Assembly (NCBI RefSeq): GCF_013874595.1
Contig: NZ_CP059431.1
Span: forward strand, 372,001 to 436,000
Source: Flavobacterium sp. xlx-214
Lineage (GTDB): Bacteria; Bacteroidota; Bacteroidia; Flavobacteriales; Flavobacteriaceae
Length of the DNA: 64,000 nt
Direction of reading: 5' to 3'
Shown here: positions 25,064 through 33,749 of the stretch, piece by piece
Numbering within the stretch: position 1 is the stretch's first letter
Layout: the number at the start of each line of letters is the position of its first letter
Notes under the pieces: generated by a model
The model's input: the letters and a program-made list of their open reading frames with translations, nothing else
Told to the model about the DNA's origin: nothing
The model's database searches: none
Position numbers and translations under genes: made by a program

Positions 25064-25098
25064 TTTTGATAACTCAATAAAATCAAGGGTTATCAAAA
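25064..25098. promoter_or_regulatory. Inverted repeat between phosphoesterase and susC genes
   Basis: Perfect 10-bp arms ttttgataac (25064-25073) and gttatcaaaa (25089-25098), 15-bp spacer. Related half-sites (gttgataag, ttcgataatc) lie just to the left at 25022-25040. It is placed centrally in the 232-bp divergent region, so it is a candidate operator for joint control of both sides. Confidence 0.5.
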
Positions 25099-25160
25099 GT
25101 TCACCCTTACTTTGTGCAACAAAATCAACAAGCAAACAATCGAAAACAATTTTAATTAAA

Positions 25161-28100
25161 ATGAAAAAAAATCTACAAAGTGTAGCTCATTTCCTAAAAA
25201 TGTTCGTTTTGGTTTCCATACCTTTTTCAACACAATACATTTGGGCTTCACCTACAAACAACCATCATGCTTTTACGTTACAACAAACACTATCTACAGT
25301 AAAAGGTAAGGTTGTAAATGCGCAAAACGAGCCTGTTGCAGGGGCAGCTGTTTACATAAAAGGTACCGATATTGGTACTGAAACAGATGCTAATGGTATG
25401 TTTGAATTACAATATGATTTTAACAACACTACAGAATTAGTATTCTCTTACATTGGCTATGCAGATGTTACGCAAACCTACAATGGCACTCCCTTTTTAA
25501 ACATTACCTTAAAAGAAGACGATAGCCAACTAGATGAAATTGTTATCACTGCTTTAGGTATTGCCCGAGAAGAGAAGCAGTTAGGATATTCGCAACAAAA
25601 GTTAAATGCAGACGAGTTTACCAATGCCCGATCTAACAATTGGGTTGACAACATGAAAGGTAAAGTGGCGGGTATGCAATTTACATCGGCTAGTTCTGGA
25701 CCTATGAGTTCTACCCAAGTGGTTTTGCGTGGTAACAGATCAATTGATCCTAATTTAAACGGTGCTTTAATTGTGGTTGATGGTATTCCTATTAGTTCAA
25801 ACATGTCATCATCTACCAACAGTTCAGGTTATTTATCATCAGACTCTCCTGTTGATTTTGGTAACGGTATGTCAGACATCAACCCAGAAGATATTGAATC
25901 GGTAACAGTATTAAAAGGTGCAGGTGCTACGGCTTTGTATGGATCGCGTGCTGCAAACGGAGCTGTTATGATTACTACTAAATCGGGTAAAAAGAGCCAA
26001 GGTTTGGGTATTACATACAACTCTAACGTAAGCATTGATGTAATACAACGTTGGCCCGATTGGCAAACACAATACGGATCGGGTACTGGTAAGGCTTTTA
26101 ACAGCGCCGGGCAGTTGTATTATTCGTATCAAGCAAGTGAAGACGGTCCTGCAACACAAAGTAATTTAGGTTTTGGTCCGCGTTTTAACGGTCAATCGTA
26201 TTTTCAGTACGATCCCGCTACAGGAACCATGGGTACGCAACGTACTTTGTGGCAAAACTATGATAATGCCCGTAAAGGCTTTTGGCGTGCTGGTACTACT
26301 TTAACCAATAGTTTATCGTTTGCTGCGGGTAATGACAAAGGCGCTATGCGTGCATCGGTAACTTACTCAGACAATCAATGGATTATGCCTAATACAGGGT
26401 TTGAGCGTGTGGCTATATCAACCAAAGCTAACTATGAAATTGCTAAAGGCATCAAACTTAATTCTACCTTAAACTTTTACAACCGTAGCAGCGATAATAT
26501 GCCATCTACCGGTTATAACAACCACACCATATCGTACTTTATGATTTTAACCAATGCCAATAACAACATCGATTGGTACCGTAAAATTTGGTTAGATAAA
26601 GGAAAAACGCAAATGAACAGTCCGTTTAGTACGTATTTAGACAACCCATTTGCTTTGGTAAACGAGGTAATTAACAGCAGCAATAACAATACTTTTACAG
26701 GAAACTTAAGTTTAGATATTGATTTAAGCAAAAACCTAAAGTTAATGTTACGCTCTGGTATTAACTCACAAAACGAAGTGCGCGAATTAAAACGCCCGTA
26801 TGATTTGGTGAAGTTTGCTACCGGATATTACGAAAAGCAATTAATTAACCAACAAGAAATAAACACCGATTTCTTATTAACCTATAAAGGCAACGAAAGC
26901 GATTATTTTAACTATAGTTTATCGGCAGGTGGTAATATTATGAGCAATAAAGTAAACCGATTAGATGCTTCTGCCAACGGTTTAGCGGTGCCCGATGTTT
27001 ATAAATTAGCCAATGCAAGCAGCAACGTAATGACGGTTTCTAATGATTACCGTGAAAAAGTAAACAGTTTGTATGCTTTAGGATCGTTTTCATACCGCAA
27101 CTTATTGTTTTTAGATTTAACAGCACGTAACGACTGGTCATCTACCCTACCCGCAGGTAACAACTCGTACTTTTACCCATCAGCTAATTTAAGTTTTATT
27201 TTAAGCGATGCCTTAAACTTTCCTTTATGGATTGATTATACCAAACTACGCGCATCATGGGCACAAGTAGGTAACGATTCTCGTGCTTTTATTACAGGTA
27301 AATATTACGATAACAGTCCGTTTGTGGGTTCTGCTATTAACGATAACCAATTGTACAACGCAAATTTAAAACCAGAGCAAACCACATCAACAGAGTTTGG
27401 TGTAGACATGCGTTTCTTTAACGATCGATTTGGGTTTGATGTATCGTATTACAACACCATTTCATCTAACCAAATCATCAGTGTGCCTTTAGATTACGCA
27501 ACAGGTTACAGCAGCCAGTACATCAATGCAGGTAAGGTAGAAAATCGTGGCTTTGAAGCCATGCTACATGTATCGCCTATTAAAACAAAAAACTTTGAGT
27601 GGAGAACATCTTTCACCTATGCTAACAATAAAAACGAAATATTAGAATTAGGTGCGGGTCTTGAAGGATCAGACAGCCAAGTATTAGCTTCGGCAGGTAC
27701 AGTATCTATTATTGGCAAAGTAGGCGGATCAACAGGTGATATGTACGGTTATGGTTTTGTTCGTAACGAAGATGGTAAAATCATTTACGATGCCAAAACA
27801 GGTTTGCCTGTACGCCCTGAAACCGAAACTTATCAAGGGAATGCCTATGCCGATTGGAAAGGTGGTTGGACGAACAATATATCGTACAAAGGATGGAACT
27901 TAGGTGTTACGTTAGACGGATCGTTTGGTGGGGTTCTTTATTCACAATCGTATCACAAAACAATGGAACACGGTCATTTAAACGGATCGTTAATGGGGCG
28001 TGAAGAAGGTTATATTATTGGCGATGGTGTTGTTAAAAATGCTGACGGTACTTACTCACCTAACACCAAACAAGTAGATGTACCTGCGTATTATTCTGAA

Positions 28101-28385
28101 TACTACCGCCGTGCCAATGTTGAGGCTAATAAATTTGATGCCACTTATGTAAAACTACGCGAAATAAGTTTATCATACAGTTTTCCTAAATTATTCTTAG
28201 AGCGCAACAAACTAAAAGGTTTAACCATTAGCGCCTTTGCACGTAACCTATATACTTGGAGTGATTTTCCTTTTTACGACCCCGAAACTGCTGCACTTAA
28301 CGGCGCAAGCATGGTACCAGGTGTAGAAATGGGTCAGTTACCATCGCCAGCCACCTACGGCTTTAATGTAAAAGTAAGTTTATAA
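25161..28385 (+). CDS. SusC/RagA-family TonB-linked outer membrane transporter
   Basis: 1074 residues. Signal region to about 30, a CarboxypepD_reg-like beta domain at about 48-115 (VKGKVVNAQNEPVAGAAVYI, DANGMFELQYDF), a plug domain at about 130-275 (VVLRGNRSIDPNLNGALIVV, GAGATALYGSRAANGAVMIT), then a 22-strand-type beta-barrel to the end (TYGFNVKVSL). SusC proteins form the TonB-energised channel of SusCD complexes that import glycans, peptides or other large nutrients. It is followed by susD 12 bp later and is divergent from a phosphoesterase. The ExbB/ExbD/TonB cluster at 40.5-44.7 kb may energise it. Confidence 0.95.
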   Translation: MKKNLQSVAHFLKMFVLVSIPFSTQYIWASPTNNHHAFTLQQTLSTVKGKVVNAQNEPVAGAAVYIKGTDIGTETDANGMFELQYDFNNTTELVFSYIGYADVTQTYNGTPFLNITLKEDDSQLDEIVITALGIAREEKQLGYSQQKLNADEFTNARSNNWVDNMKGKVAGMQFTSASSGPMSSTQVVLRGNRSIDPNLNGALIVVDGIPISSNMSSSTNSSGYLSSDSPVDFGNGMSDINPEDIESVTVLKGAGATALYGSRAANGAVMITTKSGKKSQGLGITYNSNVSIDVIQRWPDWQTQYGSGTGKAFNSAGQLYYSYQASEDGPATQSNLGFGPRFNGQSYFQYDPATGTMGTQRTLWQNYDNARKGFWRAGTTLTNSLSFAAGNDKGAMRASVTYSDNQWIMPNTGFERVAISTKANYEIAKGIKLNSTLNFYNRSSDNMPSTGYNNHTISYFMILTNANNNIDWYRKIWLDKGKTQMNSPFSTYLDNPFALVNEVINSSNNNTFTGNLSLDIDLSKNLKLMLRSGINSQNEVRELKRPYDLVKFATGYYEKQLINQQEINTDFLLTYKGNESDYFNYSLSAGGNIMSNKVNRLDASANGLAVPDVYKLANASSNVMTVSNDYREKVNSLYALGSFSYRNLLFLDLTARNDWSSTLPAGNNSYFYPSANLSFILSDALNFPLWIDYTKLRASWAQVGNDSRAFITGKYYDNSPFVGSAINDNQLYNANLKPEQTTSTEFGVDMRFFNDRFGFDVSYYNTISSNQIISVPLDYATGYSSQYINAGKVENRGFEAMLHVSPIKTKNFEWRTSFTYANNKNEILELGAGLEGSDSQVLASAGTVSIIGKVGGSTGDMYGYGFVRNEDGKIIYDAKTGLPVRPETETYQGNAYADWKGGWTNNISYKGWNLGVTLDGSFGGVLYSQSYHKTMEHGHLNGSLMGREEGYIIGDGVVKNADGTYSPNTKQVDVPAYYSEYYRRANVEANKFDATYVKLREISLSYSFPKLFLERNKLKGLTISAFARNLYTWSDFPFYDPETAALNGASMVPGVEMGQLPSPATYGFNVKVSL

Positions 28386-28397
28386 TTGTTTAGCATC

Positions 28398-29840
28398 ATG
28401 AAAAAAATAAAATACAGCTTGTTGGCACTTATTGCAGCCACAACATTATACAATTGCACTGCCGAGTTCGAAGAAATCAACACCGATCCAAATCGTTTAG
28501 AAAGCATCAGTCCGGCATCGTTACTAAACCCTATTTTGTATGGGGTAACCAATCACAATTCTTATTCTGCGTGGCATAACCGTACAGCTCACTTCATGCA
28601 AGGTATCGTTCCATTTCCGTCAAATGATGCGTTAGGGTATCATCGTTATTGGGTTACCGATGCTATTGGGCAAACCATGTGGGACAATCATTACCGTTGG
28701 TTAAAAAACATCGATGAAATGGAAAAAGCTGCCATTGCCGCGGGCGATGTTAACTATCAAGCAGTTGCTTTAACCTTAAAAGCTTGGTGTTTTGCCAACC
28801 TTACCGATTGTTTTGGCGATATTCCTTTTGAAGAAGCATTAAAAGGAGACGAAGGTGTTTTAAAACCTAAATTCCAACGTCAACAAGAAATATACAAAGC
28901 CGTATTAGGCTACTTAAATCAAGCAAACACGCTGTACGATGTAAGCAAACCCATGATTTACGCGCCCGATTTATTGTATGCCAACAAAGTAGACAAATGG
29001 CAAAAGTTGACCAATTCATTACACCTGCGCATGTTGTTGCGTGTTAGCGATGTAATGCCTGCCGAAAGCGCTGCGCAGTTAAACACTATACTTAACAACC
29101 CAGCTACTTACCCAGTGTTTACATCGACTGCCGATGATGCCATACTTATTAACACAGGCGTTGCACCTAACATTACCCCATGGCCTCGTATACAAGATTA
29201 TGCTGCCGATAAAAAGCTATCGACTTTCTTTGTGGATCAGTTATTAGCATGGAACGACCCACGATTACCTATTTGGGCAACCAAAGCGTTAGATAAAGAC
29301 AAAAAAGACATTGGTTATAAAGGCATACCATCGGGTTATGCGTTTAATGAAGGTGCTATTGATTATACCCCATCGGCACCGCACAACAACACGGCATTAG
29401 CACCTATGAAAAACATTGTAATGACGTATGCCGAAGTTGAATTTATTAAAGCCGAATTGGCTTTTAAAGGAACCATTACAGGCGATGCTGCTGTTTTTTA
29501 CAAAAATGGTGTAACTGCCGCTATGAAAGTATGGAATGCAACACCACCTACTGCTTATTTTGAAAACCCTAAAGTGGCTTTCAACAATACCTTAGAGCAA
29601 ATTATAACACAAAAGTACTTTGCTTTGTATTTTACCGATAATCAACAATGGATGGAGTTTAACCGTACAGGTTTTCCTAAACTACCGTTGCAACCTAACT
29701 TGTATAACGATGGTAAAATGCCAGTACGTTATCCATACCCACAAGATGTAAAACGACAAAATGCCGAGAACTACCAACAGGCAGTAACCCAAATGGGAGC
29801 CGATGATATTAACACCCGTGTGTGGTGGAACATTCAGTAA
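28398..29840 (+). CDS. SusD/RagB-family substrate-binding outer membrane lipoprotein
   Basis: 480 residues from the ATG at 28398. Signal peptide ending at Cys20 (TLYNC, an atypical lipobox with Asn at -1 but normal position), then the SusD-like_2 signature TAEFEEINTDPNRLESISP. The helical TPR-like body includes WCFANLTDCFGDIPFEEAL, and a typical tail NRTGFPKLPLQPN precedes conserved YPYPQ. It caps the SusC barrel on the cell surface and delivers substrate. No carbohydrate-active enzyme gene is near, so the substrate class is open; the phosphoesterase next door suggests a phosphate-bearing molecule. Confidence 0.95.
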   Translation: MKKIKYSLLALIAATTLYNCTAEFEEINTDPNRLESISPASLLNPILYGVTNHNSYSAWHNRTAHFMQGIVPFPSNDALGYHRYWVTDAIGQTMWDNHYRWLKNIDEMEKAAIAAGDVNYQAVALTLKAWCFANLTDCFGDIPFEEALKGDEGVLKPKFQRQQEIYKAVLGYLNQANTLYDVSKPMIYAPDLLYANKVDKWQKLTNSLHLRMLLRVSDVMPAESAAQLNTILNNPATYPVFTSTADDAILINTGVAPNITPWPRIQDYAADKKLSTFFVDQLLAWNDPRLPIWATKALDKDKKDIGYKGIPSGYAFNEGAIDYTPSAPHNNTALAPMKNIVMTYAEVEFIKAELAFKGTITGDAAVFYKNGVTAAMKVWNATPPTAYFENPKVAFNNTLEQIITQKYFALYFTDNQQWMEFNRTGFPKLPLQPNLYNDGKMPVRYPYPQDVKRQNAENYQQAVTQMGADDINTRVWWNIQ

Positions 29841-29864
29841 TTTTTCGCTTTTTATTTATTTATT

Positions 29865-29897
29865 GCAACCGATTGGTAAAACAATCGGTTTTTTTGT
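29865..29897 (+). terminator. Terminator of the susCD transcript
   Basis: Arms aaccgattg (29867-29875) and caatcggtt (29882-29890), loop gtaaaa, then seven T. Confidence 0.88.
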
Positions 29898-29974
29898 TGG
29901 TAGTAATTAAGTATACATCTGCCATGTATTTTCAATAAAACCTATCTTACAAACCAACAACCACCAAATGTTTA

Positions 29975-30619
29975 TTAAAATTGATAAGGATAGCCAATTT
30001 CATTAAGATCATCCTCTAACTGTTGCCAATCTTCTAGTTCATCTACCAAAGTTAAAACCAACTCCTTGGTTAAAGGAGCGCCGTTGTAAATATGTGTTAC
30101 CGTTGCTAACGGAATACCCGTTTCAACAAAGCTACCATCAAAATATTCTGTAGCCCAATCTACGTAACTTTGCGGATTATCATCAAAAGCATCTAATAAA
30201 TCAGCCGATCCATCCTCATAATGCTCCAGTTCAGCTATTTTCCATTGGTTTTCATCATTTGTCCAAATACAAAAAGTAGTACCAATTGATTGTACAGGCT
30301 CACCAAATATAAACTCGTGGTAAGCAGCAGGCAAACCATTGGTTAACACCTCTTTTGAGGGTAATTGCTCTTCGTAATCATAAAACTCATGTGCAAAACC
30401 ATTAATAACACAACCATTGGCTGTAAATAGCACCAACATTTGATCGCCAGCACCATCGCGCATTTCAAAGAATTCTTCGTTGTTGCCCCATTTGTTGTTG
30501 TAAGAATAGTAACGATACTCCCATTCTTGAGAAAAAATAGCATCTAAAACCGAAATAGCTTTGCAAATACGTTGCAAATTTTGCCTGTTTGGTAAGTTAA
30601 GGGTTTGGGTTGATATCAT
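29975..30619 (-). CDS. Conserved-type cytoplasmic protein, unknown function
   Basis: 214 residues, acidic and rich in Trp, Tyr and Phe (EWEYRYYSYNNKWG, YVDWATEYFDG). No signal peptide, TM or known motif. The core reads as an antiparallel beta sheet with helices (DGAGDQMLVLFTANGCVINGF, HEFIFGEPVQSIGTTFCIWTN). The acidic, aromatic style recalls immunity or SMI1/KNR4-like proteins, but I cannot support that. Monocistronic between the susCD terminator and a divergent hydrolase gene. Confidence 0.82.
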   Translation of the reverse strand: MISTQTLNLPNRQNLQRICKAISVLDAIFSQEWEYRYYSYNNKWGNNEEFFEMRDGAGDQMLVLFTANGCVINGFAHEFYDYEEQLPSKEVLTNGLPAAYHEFIFGEPVQSIGTTFCIWTNDENQWKIAELEHYEDGSADLLDAFDDNPQSYVDWATEYFDGSFVETGIPLATVTHIYNGAPLTKELVLTLVDELEDWQQLEDDLNEIGYPYQF

Positions 30620-30822
30620 ACTTCTTGTTTTTTTATTAATTGCCTTTATTATAACAACACTATACGAATATACAGATTTATTTGCCCTGTTTTATTTCTT
30701 ATTTTATATATGTAAGATGTTTGTATTAGTAATGCATATTATATCTTTATTTTAACAAAATAATCCTTCCAAAAAACAATAGCTCATCATAATTGTATTA
30801 CTTTGTATAAAATTGTAGGCTT

Positions 30823-31866
30823 ATGAAAAAGTTATTCCTTTACATTAGTATCAGCATTATCATTACATCGTGTGCGGCGTTGCACAACACACCTAAATCG
30901 GCAAATCCTAATGTGGTAGAAAAACCCAATGTGTTGTACTCTTTTGTAGATCAAAACGGAAACTTTTATCCAAACAATTGGCGCAAAACATACGGTACCC
31001 CTCCGCCTAATGCCAAAAAAAACGAATATTCGTTAATGAAAATTGCTACCGAAAAGGGTATTGAAAAAGAACTATCGCAAAGCGAAAACACGTTTCTTAA
31101 AAGCGTAAGTACACAAGTACAATCTAAAAAGCGCGTGTTTATTTTTGTTCACGGTTTTAATAGCACCGCAAAAAAAAGCACTGAGAATTACGAGCTTGCA
31201 CGCAGTATCATGAACATTAACTCAAGTACCGATGGCGTGATTCAGTTTTATTGGGATGGTTTGGCGGCACAAAACATGTTGGGTGGTGCTAAAATTTGGT
31301 TTGATGCTACCAATTACAGTCAAATGGCGGGCGAGTTTGGTTTGCGTCGTATCTTAAATGCCATAAGCAATAAAGAGGTGTATATTATATCGCACAGCCG
31401 TGGGGCATCGGTGGTACTGAGTGCGTTGAGTTCGCCTCATTTTAACGAAAGTATTAAAACCCAAACCTTTGAAAACCATAACGTGGATATTGACGATGCC
31501 AAAACCCTACGCGAAAACAAAAACAAAATTACCTGTATTATGCTGGCACCTGCTGTGGGGGTTGATGATTTTAAATCGAAATACGATGATGTAACCGACT
31601 TTAGAGATTTTTCGCATCAATTAAAAACCATTCACATTACCGTGAATAATACCGATCCGTTGTTGAAAAAATTCATTGGTTTTTTATCGAAAACCTTAAA
31701 ACCAACCGATTTGGGTTACAAAGAAGATGCTTACAATCAATTGTGCGATTACTACACTTGCTTTGTAAAAACTGATTTTACGGGACAAAAGTCGCACGAT
31801 TTTAACGATTATATTAAAAACCCCAAGTTTAAAGATATATTAAAAGAATACGGTTTGTTGAAGTAG
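30823..31866 (+). CDS. Lipoprotein alpha/beta hydrolase (DUF900-like)
   Basis: 347 residues. Lipobox ITSC (Cys17). The hydrolase core starts with VFIFVHGFNSTAKK (oxyanion-hole HG motif, about residue 105-118) and has the nucleophile elbow in YIISHSRGASVVLSAL, a HSRGA variant of GxSxG, which fits DUF900-type esterase-like proteins; later VDDFKSKYDDVTDF and the C-terminal KSHDFNDYIKNPKF may carry the remaining triad (Asp, His). Envelope-anchored; substrate unknown. Stands alone; the DNA after its stop holds a palindromic repeat rather than a terminator. Confidence 0.88.
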   Translation: MKKLFLYISISIIITSCAALHNTPKSANPNVVEKPNVLYSFVDQNGNFYPNNWRKTYGTPPPNAKKNEYSLMKIATEKGIEKELSQSENTFLKSVSTQVQSKKRVFIFVHGFNSTAKKSTENYELARSIMNINSSTDGVIQFYWDGLAAQNMLGGAKIWFDATNYSQMAGEFGLRRILNAISNKEVYIISHSRGASVVLSALSSPHFNESIKTQTFENHNVDIDDAKTLRENKNKITCIMLAPAVGVDDFKSKYDDVTDFRDFSHQLKTIHITVNNTDPLLKKFIGFLSKTLKPTDLGYKEDAYNQLCDYYTCFVKTDFTGQKSHDFNDYIKNPKFKDILKEYGLLK

Positions 31867-31917
31867 TGGTGATGGATGTTTAGTGTAGGATGTTGTTTGT
31901 TTATATTGCAAACAGCA

Positions 31918-31978
31918 TGTCATTCCGTAGGAATCTCAATAAACAAACTACTTGTTCGAGGATTCTTTCAGAATGACA
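31918..31978. repeat. REP-like palindromic element
   Basis: Left arm tgtcattccgtaggaatctc (31918-31937) and right arm gaggattctttcagaatgac (31958-31977) pair as an imperfect inverted repeat around an AT-rich centre of 20 bp. The TGTCATTCnnnnnGAATC(C)TC core resembles the short dispersed palindromes found between genes in many Bacteroidota genomes. The right arm covers the last codons and stop of the DUF3885-like gene (stop at 31968). It is the only copy in this window. Confidence 0.65.
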
Positions 31979-32498
31979 AGTTGGTGGTACTTTTTGTTAA
32001 ACAAAATCTATCATCATACATCACAAACGCATTATCTGTTTCAAAATCAAGAAAGTATACAATTTGATCAGTGGATGGATTAAATCCCATTTCGGTATTA
32101 ACGATAGTCTTTAAAATTTCTTTATAATTGATATTTTTAATAGGCACTTTAATCAGAAAAATATCAAATTTTTTCTTTGAAATTTTTATAGAATCTGTTA
32201 TATTATTTATCTGAGAATGAAGAAAACTATTGGGAGCATTAAAAGCATTTGGCTCAGGAAACTCATATATCAATAAAGTTATTTCTTTAGTAACATCTAT
32301 AAAAACTTGTTCAAAAACAGCTATTGCTTTTTCAGAAGCACTATGAACCCTTTCAACAGTTCCGTTCTCTAAACAATCACCTAATTGATGGCTTTTATCA
32401 AAATGATTATTCAATTTCTCTATCTGTAGTGAAACATCTTCAAAATCAAAGTAGAATTTAAATGTATCTTCTATTCTCTTTTCTTTATTTTCTTTCAT
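31968..32498 (-). CDS. DUF3885-like protein, 3' end inside a palindromic repeat
   Basis: 176 residues, cytoplasmic. The start follows 6 bp after the stop of the permease gene. The C-terminal half (TEMGFNPSTDQIVYFLDFETDNAFVMYDDRF) matches the DUF3885 pattern, which ends in a YDDRG-type motif. Here the YDDR is followed by only 13 residues, the last ones encoded by the arm of a REP-like palindrome, so the original C-terminus may have been replaced or shortened by insertion of the repeat. Function of DUF3885 is unknown. Confidence 0.75.
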   Translation of the reverse strand: MKENKEKRIEDTFKFYFDFEDVSLQIEKLNNHFDKSHQLGDCLENGTVERVHSASEKAIAVFEQVFIDVTKEITLLIYEFPEPNAFNAPNSFLHSQINNITDSIKISKKKFDIFLIKVPIKNINYKEILKTIVNTEMGFNPSTDQIVYFLDFETDNAFVMYDDRFCLTKSTTNLSF

Positions 32499-32504
32499 CT
32501 AACT

Positions 32505-33749
32505 CTACTGAAACTTAACCGATGTTGCAGGTGCAATTTTAGTTGTAATATAAGACGGAATAAGCATAATAAGGTAACACAATACCACCAAGGCAGTATT
32601 AATAAGCAATACATGTACTAGAGATAAATATACAGGAGCCTCTTTCACATAATACTGGGTAGGATCAAGCTTTATAATACCCAATTGTTGTTGCAGTAGC
32701 AGCAAACCAATGCCTACCACATTGCCTATTAACAAACCTATAAACACAATATAAGTGGCATTGTACACAAATATTTTGCGTATTTGCCAATTGCTTGCCC
32801 CCATGGTTTTTAAAAGCCCTACCATTTGGGTACGTTCTAAAATAAGCACCAATAAAGCCACTACCATGTTTATTATGGCAACTAAAATCATTAAGCCAAC
32901 AATAATGTAAATATTAAAATCAAACAGTTTTAACCAATCAAAAATATTAATGTATTTGGCTGTAATAGGCTCACTGTTTAAGGTTGACGGTAGTTGATCG
33001 TAAATTTGTTGCGAAACGGTTTCAATATGGGTAAAATCGTCAATAAAAACTTCAAACCCTCCTACTTCAGTTTCTTGCCATTTGTTTAAGCGTTGTATGT
33101 GCTTTATATCGCCTATCACAAAGGTTTCATCAAACTGCGGAAAACCCGATGTATAAATACCCGCTATTTTGAAAGCCACCACACGCGGTAAACCTTCTTC
33201 ATCGTTTCGTAAAAAATAAGTCTGTATTTTATCGCCTACTTTCAACTGTAATCTATCAGCTAAGAACGATGAAACAAGTACTTCGTTGGTCATACCATTT
33301 TTAGGGTAGGCAGGCAATTTGCCTTCAACCAAATACTCTTGCAGGTAATTCCATTGGTAGTTAGCATCAACTCCTTTAAAAACAATACCTTCAAAAGCTT
33401 TATCGGTACGCACCACACCCGCTTTTGTCGCAAAAGGATGCACAGCGGTAACTTGAGGTACAGCAGTAAACTTAGGATAAAACTGCTGTTGAGTTGAAAT
33501 AGGTTCTAACGTAACTTGCGATTGGTTGTTATCGAAATTTGAAATCACTACATGCCCATTGAATGATGTAATTTTATCGCGTATTTTTTGTTGTAATCCC
33601 AAACCTGTTGCTACCGAAACCAACATCATAACCACACTAATGGCAACTGCTGCAACTGCAATTTTTATAATTGGCGCAGAAACACTATTTTTATACTTTT
33701 TAGAGGTTGCTAAACGTTTGGCAATAAAATAAGATAAATTCAAACCCAT
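32505..33749 (-). CDS. FtsX/LolC-E-family ABC transporter permease
   Basis: 414 residues. Starts MGLNLSYFIAKRLATSKK, typical of LolC/LolE-type proteins. One TM near 26-50 (IIKIAVAAVAISVVMMLVSV) precedes a large periplasmic MacB-PCD domain (about 55-260), then three TM segments (about 275-305, 325-350, 375-400) form the FtsX domain. These permeases work with a LolD-type ATPase to release lipoproteins from the inner membrane to the LolA carrier; no ATPase gene is adjacent. The start codon shares bases with that of the divergent namZ gene. Confidence 0.92.
   Translation of the reverse strand: MGLNLSYFIAKRLATSKKYKNSVSAPIIKIAVAAVAISVVMMLVSVATGLGLQQKIRDKITSFNGHVVISNFDNNQSQVTLEPISTQQQFYPKFTAVPQVTAVHPFATKAGVVRTDKAFEGIVFKGVDANYQWNYLQEYLVEGKLPAYPKNGMTNEVLVSSFLADRLQLKVGDKIQTYFLRNDEEGLPRVVAFKIAGIYTSGFPQFDETFVIGDIKHIQRLNKWQETEVGGFEVFIDDFTHIETVSQQIYDQLPSTLNSEPITAKYINIFDWLKLFDFNIYIIVGLMILVAIINMVVALLVLILERTQMVGLLKTMGASNWQIRKIFVYNATYIVFIGLLIGNVVGIGLLLLQQQLGIIKLDPTQYYVKEAPVYLSLVHVLLINTALVVLCYLIMLIPSYITTKIAPATSVKFQ

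Noticed and set aside
31876-32067. 63-codon plus-strand frame after the hydrolase gene
   Set aside because: It runs through the REP-like palindrome and over the DUF3885-like gene; no independent support.
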